Below are positions 44,445 to 56,100 of a stretch of 64,000 bases of DNA, piece by piece (position 1 is the stretch's first letter; every line of letters begins with the position of its first letter). Position numbers and translations under genes: made by a program. Origin of the DNA: Morella rubra (lineage: Eukaryota; Streptophyta; Magnoliopsida; Fagales; Myricaceae); the NCBI GenBank assembly GCA_003952965.2, contig CM025852.1, positions 943,545 to 1,007,544 on the forward strand, read 5' to 3'. The notes under the pieces are model-generated. The model had not been told where the DNA came from, made no database searches, and was given only the letters and a program-made list of their open reading frames with translations.

Positions 44445-46440
44445 AAACCTCGTAGTAGACCACCACCTAGTACGGAGCATGTACGCGTGCATCTCTGGGT
44501 TCTTGGTAGCTTCGAAGTGGTGGTCCCCACATTCTGTGATCGATTAGCTAGATGGTTGTGATCTAATTGTGATCCTGTTTTCTCTGAGGAAATATCAAAC
44601 ACCCTCGTGAGTGACAGGAACAGAGCCTTTTGCAGGAACGAGCGAACACGTCCTAAAATTGCGAAAATATCAAGAACCCCCACTGAGGGAAGTTCAAAAG
44701 AATACAATGAAGGGGCTAAATATGATCTCTTTTGCTTACCTCTGTACGCTCTGCGTCCATGAAATAGCATGAGGACTACATAGCTAAAACGGGAAATTAA
44801 ACTTGACAAATAAAATTTCTTTGGTTTTTCCTCTCTCTTTCATCAGCACTAATACTAGATTTACTCTACCTACGACAAGTCAACGAGCTGGACATGATTT
44901 TTTCTACTGTTTTCATATGAATGAGGGAGGAGAGGAAACCACTACAATAACTTGACGGTCTGAAACTGAAAGGAAGGAAGTGATGTCATGAACATAATCT
45001 TTTAGGAATGAAATGATGCATGGGCATCTGGGATAACAGCACTTTTCGGATCCATTTCTTCATTTTGTGTTTCTTTTTCGTTTGGCCATTGGATTATATT
45101 TGGCATTAGAATCTTCAAGAAAAGTTACCGATTATGTTTAAAAATATTTAATTGGATTTTTGGCATCCGCAGGTTCCAATGGACAGGTTCTTCCCCAGAT
45201 CTAATATGAATTTGTCAGCAGGGTCAAAATTGTAGACAAACAAATTATAAAGATTAACTGCAGTCTACTGTAAACGAAAGAGGTTGTAATTCACTAAAAA
45301 TTGAACAAATAGTGGCGGTAAAGAGAGTCCGATCGAATTTCCATATATTTTTTCCTATTTTTACTGGCTTGTTTGGTGAAATGGGGAGAAGTGGCCTGGG
45401 TAACTTCATACGTAGTTGGGAAGTGAGAAGTGGGAAAGTGTACCACAGTATCGTCCCTCATTGCCTGATCAATTGGTTTAATTGAACGGTTGTGATCTTC
45501 CCAACAGTGACATCAATCCGACTGAGGAAATATTAAAGGAAACCATGTGAATCAGATTCAGACCAACGCATTCGTAGTTAGAGGTCTACCTGAACAGGTT
45601 CTAAATTTGGTTAACTACCACGTACCACTAATGGAAGTTTCTAACACCGTTGCACGGCTCCTCCGTAATTCTTAGGTCACATTTCTTACCTCTGGCTGTC
45701 CATGGAGCGGCCTGAGAAGACGTGACATTGCTTAAATAGAAACTGAAGTTGCCAAGATAATCTGGTTTTCAATATTTGGCCTTTCATCTAATTGTCAAAT
45801 CAATGGGATGAAAAATGTGTGTTCATTTGGCAAGAAGGTTAGCGAATACAGAAAAACGCATCGTATTTCAAAAACCTCAAAGGTCAGTGACATTCTCAAA
45901 GATGAACATATAAGTTTGCAAAGAGACGACAAGAGCAGAAATCGCCTTTTGGTTGTTGCTGTTTTCGTTTTGTTTAGAGGTCAAGTGTCGATAATTACGA
46001 GGTTTGGATTACATTTCAAACCTTTGACAAGTATATTCCTATTTTCCCCCCAGATAAACACACATGTGGAAACAGTCCAAGTCTCTATCCTGCATGTCTT
46101 CCCCGTGTCACAAGCTGCTCAGTCAACTAATGGTTTCAGAGAGATTAAGACTCTTTCAGGGTCTACCTGCTATAGCTGGTTTCTCCCCCACTAAACTGGT
46201 TCATGAGTTTCATGTAGTTGCTTAACAAAAATAAAATCTAGTTTCCCGAAACAAAATACTAAAAAAAAATATGCACATTGGTCAAATAAATGCACACTTA
46301 ATTATTTTGTAAAATTAGGAAATGTGACAGTGCGGGTCTTTGGCCAGTTTTAGAAGAATCTCTGATTAAAAGCAGATATCAGTTTTGAAAGGACCACTTT
46401 TACTCACGGCAGCCAGTCAAGTCCATGCATTGATGTGGCT
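44445..46440. other. intergenic, including a repeat shared with 22083-22300
   Basis: No gene is supported. 46078-46280 (CTCTATCCTGCATGTCTTCCCCGTGTCACAAG...) is the counterpart of 22083-22300. The 128-codon frame at 45808-46194 has no recognisable domain and overlaps this repeat. The last about 300 bases are the probable upstream region of the MIR156 gene. Confidence 0.5.
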
Positions 46441-46460
46441 ATAGCCGGTGGCCAGGTCTC

Positions 46461-46467
46461 TATAAAA
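46461..46467 (+). promoter_or_regulatory. TATA box of the MIR156 gene
   Basis: TATAAAA lies in CTCTATAAAAGAAGACC, about 520 bases upstream of the mature miRNA. It is followed by a CT-rich leader (CTTCTCTCTCTCACTG), a usual layout for plant pri-miRNA genes. Confidence 0.6.
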
Positions 46468-46939
46468 GAAGACCATCTACTGGTTCACTGTTCAATTGGG
46501 GTAGAGCTTTTAGCTTCTACGTCTGATCTCTTCTCTCTCTCACTGCTTCATCTTCTTTTATTGAGTTGAAATTTGAGTTTCTTTTCCTCTCGTTTTGATC
46601 AGCCTGTCTGCCCTGGAAAAACTCCCCGTTGGCAGTAAATTTATATCAGGCAAGGTTTTTTATGTTGATTCCACTGTTCCAATCAATTCCTTTCTATGAA
46701 AGCATACATACATACATGTACAAATATATATATATATATATATGATGGAAAATAAATGTATATCCTCGGGTTATCCACACCGATGATCCATTGATCAGTT
46801 ACTTGATGCCATGGATTATATATAGTGCGTATAGCCGTATATAGAAGGATATATTGCATGCATGTGATCTAATACTGAAGCATTATTCATGGTTTTCCAT
46901 TTCAGTGATTGCTTGATGAAAGAAGAGTGCATGCCATCC

Positions 46940-47105
46940 AATGGCATTGATCGTGGATAGTGGAAATGGGATGAAAGATCATGTTGACAGAAGAGAGAGA
47001 GCACAACCTGCCATTGGCAAAAGAGAGCCTTTGACTTTGTTGGGAGTGTACTTTCTCTTCTTCTGTCACCAACATTGCAAGGCACTAATTATATGATCTG
47101 TCGTG
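46940..47105 (+). ncRNA. MIR156: miR156 precursor hairpin
   Basis: The 20-mer UGACAGAAGAGAGAGAGCAC (46985-47004) is a miR156 family mature sequence on the 5' arm. The 3' arm at about 47047-47071 (GTACTTTCTCTTCTTCTGTCACC) pairs with it nearly completely with a one-base bulge. The loop of about 40 bases lies between. A lower stem can form between AGATCAT (about 46975) and ATGATCT (about 47093). miR156 guides cleavage and repression of SPL transcription factor mRNAs and holds plants in the juvenile phase. The primary transcript probably starts near 46490, downstream of the TATA box, and is likely to be spliced; I did not map its ends. A minus-strand frame of 89 codons across the hairpin is a shadow. 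The exact family member cannot be told from the sequence alone, although position suggests the MIR156H locus. Confidence 0.92.
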
Positions 47106-49186
47106 TTACCAGCACCTTCTGATCCTCCTTGTGTTCCTACAGGTCGGTTAGATCATACTTTGTAATGAATTGGGTGAATGTGTTCCGAACCTTTGATTTG
47201 ATGTCACAAAAACATCATTATCTTAAATCTTTCTCTTCATGTTCCGAAAAACTTCTTTTTTGGGATCCTTAACTACAACTTAAATCAGCAGTAGTTAATC
47301 TCTGTTTTGTGTTAGCTGCATGTTAAGGAAACCATAATTAGGCTGAGATCATTCGTTTAGAATACGAATATATTGGAAAAGGACTAGAAATATAGGTACT
47401 TCTAACATAGCTTTTCATGATTCATTCCCATGTACTATTGTCATCAATATAGAGGATATCCTTGAAGGGACATGTACAGCTTACTAAATGTGATTGGTTG
47501 GAGGCCCCTAGAAACTTGAAATTTTCTTTTCTTTTTTTCTCAAAAGAGTTTTCACTTGCTACAAAGCAAACCCTTCCCTGTGGCACTTTTCTTGATTCTG
47601 AAACGTGAGGCGCAGTCCATAAGCCTGGCACTCCTTTGATCTGTTGGTTGCAATCAGGAAGAAAATTCTGTCACCACCACAAAGGTGCATGAGAAAAGAC
47701 CCTGGATAATTTGAACCTGCGAAAAGCACCAGTATTAATCAGAAGAATCATAATAATTAAGATTCTGTACATTCATTTAAGATCAAAACATTATCTATGG
47801 CAAAGGTTGATATTTATTGAACTCCCAAATAATTTAGGGTTTTAGTCCTTAACAGATCAAGAAAATTATAGACTGAAAGATGATATCTTGATAGAAAGGC
47901 TTTGTAATATAGACTGGTTATGTCCCCGGGCTTTGCCATCATACTATATTGTAAGATCAAGGTTTTACTGCTTTCTTTACAAGACTTTTCTCCGTTGAAG
48001 TTAATCTGCAATTTTACATTTTTATAAACTGACCTATATGCCTCCATATTGGGAAAAAGGATGCTGTTAGAATATTAGTGCTGTCAGAGTTGAATCTTCA
48101 ATAATGTTGAACAGAATGATGAAAGGCTAAACTGTTACTTCTTTTGTATTTGGAAGCAAAATGGTTAATTTGGGGAGATGACTTTCCATTAAGTCATGTG
48201 ATGAGGGGCCTCTTAATTAGGTGTTTTAAGAACTATTCCCACACACCCTCTGTATTGAAATACACTGTGAAGTAGGATGATCAGTTGGAGTAACACATCC
48301 AACATAAGAGCATATCTTTTATAAGAAGTTCCATTAGATTCCACTAGTGGGCTGGTGAACAAATATCCCAGGTGACTGTACAAGCTAAATTACAAACAAA
48401 AGCATGAAATCGAAAAGCCAGTGCAAACTGAGGTGGATGGATTCACATGGGACAAAGTAGGCATCCCAAGAAGCATCCCTGAGCTTTGCAGCCTAAGAAA
48501 TGCACAATGAAGTCACCTCAGCTTGATTTTGAACAAGCTACATACAAGGGTGGCTGGGGGGGGTGTTGTGGCCTGATTGCAGATCTTTCTGCTGTGTGTT
48601 TGCGCTGTCCAAAGGTTTTATCCAGAAACAATAAATAAGAATGATACTGTTTTTGATTATTTCTCATACTGATGTAGATTTCGTAGGCCTGGCTGACCTT
48701 TTTGAACTGCATATTACCGTACTATGGGAGGGCCCATTTTTCTTCAAAACATGAAGCTTATACTCATACTTTATACTCACAATTTCGTCATAGTTCCTAT
48801 GGCATAAACTAAAGCTACATACAGAAAATTACATTGTCAGTTCGTGAGGCAGAGCAGCATTTATGGATCAATCTGTATACAGTTAGATCATCCGATTTCA
48901 AGATCCTCCAAATAAAATCAGAAACAATGTCTTGGAAGAGCATTTTCTGTTATATGTAAGATGGGTGACATACACAATAGAAACATGGAAGTCTTTTATC
49001 TCTCAGATTAGTTCAATTGAATTGTTTTGAGGCCAATGAACTCCTACAGCCTCTATTTGCTGAATACAGAACAACACTAAAATAGAACTAAAAGAATGTA
49101 AATGGGTGAGAATACACACCTTTTATCTCTCAGATTCAAGAAGCTCCAATGAACTCACAAAGAACAACAGCGAACTTCTTTCTTTC
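47106..49186. other. intergenic / MIR156 3' region
   Basis: The downstream part of the MIR156 transcript is probably included at the start. Beyond this no coding region, RNA gene or clear repeat was recognised. Small frames on the minus strand have no familiar motif. Confidence 0.45.
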
Positions 49187-51226
49187 TCAATCAACTTTAA
49201 TCTCACACATACAAAGAGGGGTCTCGCGCTCTTCTTCACCTTCTGAAACAATGTCATCGAGGGTGAAAGAAAAGCCGTAAGAGAAACTGAGACTAGGCTT
49301 AATCTTTGGCACGGCCAGAAGGTCCGCCTCATTATTGAGGATCTGTAGGACTCTCCTCATAGAAGGCCTCAATGAGCTATCCGGGTTTGCGCAGCTCAAG
49401 CCCACCAGTAACATCTTCCTCATCTGTTCCTCTTCAAACTCCCCATTCAACCTTTTGTCAGCTGCTTCAATGATCTTTCCTTCAGTATGAAATCGCCACA
49501 CCCAATCGACTAAATTCACCATTTTGAGACTGCCTGGTTCTCTCTCAATTGGTCTTCTCCCACAAGCCACTTCAAGTATAACCACTCCATAGCTGAAAAC
49601 ATCAGTCTTCTCAGTTGCTTTGCCATACTGAAGATACTCAGGTGCAAGGTATCCCATTGTTCCAGCAGTAAGTGTCGAGGTAGGGCTCTTGTCATGGTCC
49701 ATGAGCTTCGCCAACCCAAAATCACCCAGCCTTGCGTGAAAACTCGCATCCAGCAACACATTCCCTGCCTTAATGTCTCTGTGAATGACTTGCTGTTCAC
49801 ATTCTTGATGCAAATATGTCAGAGCAGAAGCCAATCCGACCGCAATGTTAAGCCTAGAGGACCAATTCAACAAAGTAATTTTACCAGATTCTGGATACAG
49901 AACCTTGTCAAGGCTCCCATTGGGCATAAAGTCATAAACAAGAAGCAGTTCACCCTTGGCAACACACCAACCTTGGAGCTGAACCAAATTCTTGTGCCTC
50001 AAACCAGCTATAATAGACAATTCCGCGAGGAATTCCGTCTTACCTTCGTGGGAATGTTTCGATCTTTTTACTGCAGCAATCGTTGCCATTTTGGACGAGA
50101 CAAAAAAAGCTTTGTAAACTGTCCCAAACGCACCGTGGCCAATAATCCTGCTGGAATGAAATCCTCTAGTGGCTGACTTTAGTTCTCCGTAAGTAAATTC
50201 TCTTGGTCCTGCAAGCAGCTCTGCCTTGAAGCTCATCTGCGTTCTGATGCCCCTCCATTTCCTAAGAGAAACATAACCGAAAACTGCAAGAACCACGAAG
50301 AAGAAGGCCGGACCAGCAATCCCAAAACCGAAACCAAGCCTGTTGTGGTGTTTATTACTGGGACTCGATACAGGAATGGCCGGTTTCACCGGTACCGAGC
50401 TATCAGACACATTATGAGGACGTGATCTTGGTCTTGCTGGAACAAACCCAAAAGTACTAAAACTCCAATTCTCAATCAAATGAAGCTCGGTGCTCCCTTC
50501 AGTCGAAGCCGAAAAGCCAACATACATAACGTCCTTGAGATAATCAGAAAGGTCAATATCCACACTCAGCACCGGCTGTTCGGGCTTAAAGCTCGAATAA
50601 CTTAAAGATACGGTAAGGTTTCTTTTGTCGTTCACGTAATCAATCCAAGCTGTGATTGAATTCCCACTCTTGAGATCAATCCCCTGCAAGAGCGCATCGA
50701 CGGCCTTTATCGAATTAAGGCTCTCGATGTCCAACCCAACATGGTTCTCGCTCGGGTCACTGAAGTGTGGATCGAGGCGAGTATCGAACTCGATTGCCAC
50801 GAACTTGTTCTTTGTCAACTGGGACGAATTAACAAGGCCCAAGTACCCTCCCGGGCTCCCAAGAGTCTGGTTATCCGGCGAGAGAAAGAATGCTAATCCG
50901 TCCCCGAACGAGGCCGGATTGAGATTGGGGATGGAGAACGAGAAACTTGTGGAGAAAGAAGCCGTGATATTGGACTCCGAATCGAAGAAGGTAATGGGTT
51001 CGTTATAGATAATGGTCCCGGCGCTCGAAGACGGCACGCCGAGGTCTCGGGTGAGCCCAATGACGCCGTTTCGGAGGTAGGAGTCGCCGAGGAGAGTGAA
51101 GTTCCGGAGTGTGAAAGAAAGGAAATCAAAACTCACTCCGTCGGCTGAGGCCAAACAAGGGTATGAGAAGGTGGAGAAGGGAACAACAAGAAATGCCAAG
51201 AAAACAAGAAGCTTTCTTGGAGGCAT
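49187..51226 (-). CDS. L-type lectin-domain receptor kinase, LecRK-S.7-like
   Basis: One uninterrupted exon. I choose the ATG at 51226 (MPPRKLLVFLAFLVV...), which begins directly with a signal peptide, giving about 679 residues; a Met nine codons upstream (51253) is also in frame. Order: signal peptide, legume-lectin domain (from VSFDFLSFTLRN to LHLIENWSFSTF, about residues 30-265), Ser/Pro linker, membrane segment (GIAGPAFFFVVLAVFGYVSL), kinase with GHGAFGTVYKA, AAVKRSKH, HRDIKAGNVLL, GDFGLAKL and GTMGYLAPEYL, then a short tail (LDDIVSEGEEE). All catalytic residues are present. The GFHSSRIIGHGAFG and HLIENWSF wording and the tail are closer, from memory, to Arabidopsis LecRK-S.7 than to clade VIII. 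The rice S.7 gene is reported to act in pollen aperture formation; the role here is inferred. It sits between MIR156 and WYRD. Confidence 0.9.
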   Translation of the reverse strand: MPPRKLLVFLAFLVVPFSTFSYPCLASADGVSFDFLSFTLRNFTLLGDSYLRNGVIGLTRDLGVPSSSAGTIIYNEPITFFDSESNITASFSTSFSFSIPNLNPASFGDGLAFFLSPDNQTLGSPGGYLGLVNSSQLTKNKFVAIEFDTRLDPHFSDPSENHVGLDIESLNSIKAVDALLQGIDLKSGNSITAWIDYVNDKRNLTVSLSYSSFKPEQPVLSVDIDLSDYLKDVMYVGFSASTEGSTELHLIENWSFSTFGFVPARPRSRPHNVSDSSVPVKPAIPVSSPSNKHHNRLGFGFGIAGPAFFFVVLAVFGYVSLRKWRGIRTQMSFKAELLAGPREFTYGELKSATRGFHSSRIIGHGAFGTVYKAFFVSSKMATIAAVKRSKHSHEGKTEFLAELSIIAGLRHKNLVQLQGWCVAKGELLLVYDFMPNGSLDKVLYPESGKITLLNWSSRLNIAVGLASALTYLHQECEQQVIHRDIKAGNVLLDASFHARLGDFGLAKLMDHDKSPTSTLTAGTMGYLAPEYLQYGKATEKTDVFSYGVVILEVACGRRPIEREPGSLKMVNLVDWVWRFHTEGKIIEAADKRLNGEFEEEQMRKMLLVGLSCANPDSSLRPSMRRVLQILNNEADLLAVPKIKPSLSFSYGFSFTLDDIVSEGEEERETPLCMCEIKVD

Positions 51227-53153
51227 GGCTGTGGAATAATAGATGAATAGCATCCAACAAAATTGAAGAAAAAGAAAAGGGTTTTTGAAGACACAGAAAG
51301 AGAGAGAGGACCTCTAACCAGGACTAAGTGGGTGCACTGGGTGGGAAAATGGAGTTTAAACGGTTAGAAAATGGGCGCGTTGGTCGGTTTGAGGGGGACG
51401 TTGATTGTTGAATATTAGGGTCTGTAACGGCCATCAAGACCTGATGAAGAGGGGCGGATGGTAACGAAATGACACCGTTTGAGCTTGGGCCCATTGAAAG
51501 ACTCGGTCAAAGTTTTGGCCTCATTGCAGAAAGTTAAAAAGTGTGGTCTCACCTTGTCGTCAACATTAAGATAGCTTCTTTATAATTTTTGACAAGTATG
51601 GTCGAAACTTTACGTGCAGTATTAAATAATATAAAATTTATTTATTATATTTTTTAAAAAATTGTACTATATAGGCAGAAATTGCGAGATTTTATTTTTA
51701 TTTTTCTTTCTTAAAAAATATTTTTTATTTGATAAGAAAAGACAATATGACTATGGTACCTTAGGATGAATTGTTTTCTTCCTAATTAAAGAGTTGTCCT
51801 TCCTCTTGGCGACTTTCGTGGCACTGAATTCCACCTTTTTTTAAGCTTCTCAAAAGGATGAGTCAGTAGGGTAGTTCCACATCTTTTTTTAAGCTTCTCA
51901 AAAGGATTATTCGAAAGTTCTTATGGATGGAATTCAAACGGTAATCTGAAAGATTCGCAGTATGATAGTGAGCTTTTGAAAATTCGGTCAGCCTTACTTT
52001 TTTGAATTCAATAATGACAGAAAGTAGGCCATGTGACCCCGGGTCCATTATCCAAATCCACTGCTTTATTGAGGGTAATAATAGAATCACACGTCATATG
52101 GCCGTTGCAGATGCAAAATCTAGCAGTCCAAGACTGGGTCGGTGAGAGAAGACCAGAATGGCATCTTTTAGTCCAACACTGTCTCCTGCATATAGAAATC
52201 AAATTGCCTCCAAACCAACTAATTAATGTTGATTTCTGGGAGAAAAGCATAAACTTGAATTTTTTTTCCTTTTAACCAGGCAGACCAACTAATAAAGATT
52301 CTTCTCTCTAGTAAGTTTCCCAATTGAATTTATAAGAACCATAGGCTACTTGCACAATTCAGGAAAAGAAATTTTCATTTTCCATTGAAGAAAGATACTA
52401 CAGGATACATAGAATTTCACATTTTGTACAATTTCATGTGGAATAATGTCTACCTGCTTGAGCCTCAGAGAATGAGCCACTGTTGGAAGCAAAGGATGAA
52501 GGTGGCATCTTAAGGTCAGTTGTCTATAAAAGTCATAGCAGGGTGGTGCTGAGGGTTTAATATTACGACTAAGGATAAGGGCTGAGCTAGGAGGGGGGAG
52601 TGAAGTAGGAGGACTAATGCCAGAATTCTTTTAGCCTATTTGGTAGCTATGAAAAATTTTGCTTGGCTTACCCCAAAAAACATAAAAAAATTTGGGCATT
52701 TCAATAAGCTGCCTAATCGCTCCGGAATAGCCCTTCCCATTGGTAACAGAGGCTAGAAATTATGGTCAGGCTGCAAAAGGCCTGATATAACAATGACAAC
52801 AGGAGTACGTACAACTTCTAAGTCCTGCGATCCTCAGTTACATTGCGCTGGAAACAAGTCACCTGCTCCTGAATTTTCTTGTACGAAATCTGCCACACAA
52901 AATGCACAACAATTACCTCCGGACCCAATTTCAGAAACAATCAAAATAACATCTTGCTTCATAATTTATCTTGAATATTTTGTTATCATGGATGTGTGAA
53001 ATAGCGTGCAGAGACAAGCTTTAAAAGCAGACTTGACGCCCCTCACATTCAAGTGGGAAAGGAAAAGAAAAATAGATCTACAGGAAATATACCTTTTGTT
53101 GTCAAATTCTCTCACAGCAGATGATTGAAGAAGTGCAAAAATAAGCACAATTT
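51227..53153. other. intergenic spacer between LecRK and WYRD
   Basis: The 5' region of the lectin kinase includes a CT-rich leader on the minus strand near 51290-51310. A short word (TTTTTTTAAGCTTCTCAAAAGGAT) occurs twice, at about 51836 and 51883. The 3' region of WYRD lies at the right end. No other gene was seen. Confidence 0.5.
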
Positions 53154-56100
53154 TCATTCTCTAGCCGGCGACTTTAGCTGATGCTTCCTAGGCAATAGAA
53201 CTGGACAAGCAAATATGCGATTTTGAGTCTAGAATAGCGCAGTCATACCTTTAATCTAGTTTCGAAAAAAAAAGTACCTTCAGTTATATTGCAGAAGCTC
53301 TCTAGGGGAAAAATGGTTTCCGGGTCTACTCTTTGCTGGGAAGAAATAACTAGAGCCACGCAATGTTTACTGAAGAAACAAAACACGAACTTGTCAATGC
53401 TTTGTTAAGGCCCGCAACGAGAGGTCAAAGCAGCCACAAATTACATGCCTTTCAGAAGAATACACAGCCAAAAAAGGAAAGGCTGCACATATCAAGCGCA
53501 TTCATTCTAAAAGGAGAAGTGCTTATGCAATATCAGTACAGGGTCGGTCAGGTGCAAATGCATGTCAAGTGATTTGTTTGCTTTTTAAGTTTGCTGGTCA
53601 TCTTTCAGTTAAGATGACACATTTGAGTTACGCACCTGGCCCATGAAGGAATAAATTTACTGTTTGGGACATCATCATCTTCTTCATCTTCATCATCTGA
53701 ACCTTTGTATGGAGATATATCATACGATAGGTCTCTATTTGTGTTGGAAAACATGTTGTCACTTTCCATTGCTTTGTCCAAATTGCTCAATCCCTAAAAC
53801 CACAGTCAGTTTCAGCATGAGGCTGCACATGCAGGTTAAATATGTACAATATATTTAAGAACGGTTCAAGTCAATTAACTTTCTGCAAGATGGTTCAGAA
53901 TAAGAATTGCATTAAGCCAGCAAAAGTTCAACAAAAATAAAATCCTTTAACGATGATAAGGCCCTGACAGGTTTGTTTAAACGTCTGTGCAAACCATAAC
54001 AACAAAGGGAATTGTGTTCGCCCAATATTTCATCTTAACCCTCTGCTTCAGCAATCACAGTCCAGGTTGCCATACACTTAGATCTCCTTCCAACTAAAAA
54101 GATGCATAGCATGAAGTATGAATGCAAAACCACTTATATTCTAACATTTTTATTTGGTGGCAGATGGGGGACAGATTACTCTGTCTATGTTGCACCTCAA
54201 AACTACATGCAACTATCACACATCTTATATGATATATAAAGGTGATGAACTCCTTAGTGAAAACTCTTTGAGGAAAACACAAGCAAAACTTATACCTTTG
54301 AATCTTTACAACCATCATTCAAAGCCTCAGAAGCATCAAGGAGAGCGCTTGCTTTTCTGGCATCACTTGATGAAACCTTGGTAGTCCTAGGTTCAGTTTC
54401 TGAAAAATTCCCAAGATTGTCAGCTTCCCTGATTTTTTCCGTATATTTACGCTTAACCGTTTCATCCTTATATTCCTTCTTCTCATATGTTCTCATGTCC
54501 TGTAGCAGAAGAGGGATGATTTATGTTATTCCTGAAAAAGCAAGCAGATAGAATCATATATTGCATATGACATAATGCAGCTTACCGTGGCTCGGTATTT
54601 CAATTCTTTCTCATTCTTCTCACTGCATAACTTTTCCTCATGTTCACGCTGCTGCCTACGTGATTCCTCAACACGCTTTCTTTTCCTCTCCTTCTCCTTC
54701 CTTTCTTCTCCTTCCCTCTGCCTTTTCTTTGCTGCCATATCGGCCTCTTTTTTCTTCTGTTCTTCTTCTTTCCTTTTCTTTTGTAAACCCAGCTGCCTCA
54801 AATTTTCCTGCTCTGATCTGGCTCGCTCAAGTTTCAAAGCTTCCTTCTTCATTTTACGCTCATTCTCTTTCTTCTCTGCAAGACGTTTTGCTGCCCCAGC
54901 AGCCTCCAGGGCCTTCACTTTGATGTCTCTCTTTCCTACAAGAAAGCACAAGAAGTCTCACAATGACCTATTACCGTTAGAAAAGGAGAAAAACTGAATC
55001 TTCAACAGACTGGCTAGAATCAACCAACTGAGAGAATCTCATTCCAACCATGTTCTCAGACATGGATAAAGGAAAACATCACTAGGCATATAAGGAATAA
55101 GAAGGGCTAATTCCAGCTTCGGCATACTTTCTCATAATCAACAAGCCCTAATTGAACTCCTTCAAATTCAAAAATAAATCCCTCTTGCGATTCCTATTTT
55201 TCCCTACAAACATGTCTATTTAGCCATCCTTTCAGGTCATGGCACCATGAGTTAGATATCATCATTCTACTTTTGTCCTTATGACGTATAAAGTGCAAAT
55301 TCCATTTTTTTCAATGCAAACTCAAGGTTAACATTTTTTAAAAGGTTCCAATCACTTCATCCAGGGCTCCTTGGAAGTTTCATGAGCTCATTCCTTGGTC
55401 CCATAGATGCTTCCAAACATTAACAGAATTGATCTTTCCAACTACTCATATCAGCATCAATTCTGTTCCAACTTACCTTAAACGTAAATTTACTTTGAAA
55501 ATTTTCAAGCCTATGCACTGCTATCCTAATGATTAATGCAAAGGATTCTACATAGTCCGATTTCCGGTATGTGCGAACCATCATAGGACACGAACAGATA
55601 ACAGGAAGAGAGAGCTAGCTTAGCAACAGCACTTCAGTTCCAGAGAGTCAAGAGAAGCAGATACAAAACAATCTGACTTAGATGGCATTGCTTTGTTAAG
55701 GAAACAAAAACACCAGATACAAATTGACCACACAAATTTAGTTCAATGAGGCAATTCAAACTGAAAACTTGAGACTTTCTTATGGTCATGGTTTAAAGTG
55801 CCCAAAATGAAATTGCTGGTCAATGGACCAGTAAATGATCCAAATCAAAATCAATTTGGAATTTTTTTTACATTAATTTCAAGCATCTAAAGACATGTCC
55901 AGACACATCAGAAGCATAAGGATATCCATGGTTTTTGGGTAACCGCTTGCCAATAAAAGTTGGTGATTGTTCATGAAAAAAAAAGAGGAAATTACCTGTG
56001 ACAACTGCAGCTGCTTGTTTTTGTTGAACAAGTGGAATAAAGGAAGTGATATTGGAGACAATATTGTTAGGCTTGGACTCCCTCCCTGAGAAACTAGGGT

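Noticed and set aside
45808..46194. 128-codon plus-strand frame
   Set aside because: It overlaps a dispersed repeat shared with 22083-22300 and has no recognisable motif.
46816..47085. 89-codon minus-strand frame across the MIR156 hairpin
   Set aside because: The conserved miRNA/star pairing explains the sequence; the peptide has no known relative.
49694..50176. 160-codon plus-strand frame
   Set aside because: It is antisense to the kinase domain of the lectin receptor kinase.
49187..51253. Lectin receptor kinase assigned to clade VIII
   Set aside because: The kinase and tail wording (GFHSSR.IG.GAFG, LDDIVSE) and its position beside WYRD fit LecRK-S.7 better; a phylogeny would decide.
54575..54997. 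140-codon plus-strand frame rich in Phe and Ser
   Set aside because: It is the antisense shadow of the Lys/Glu-rich exon 4 of WYRD.
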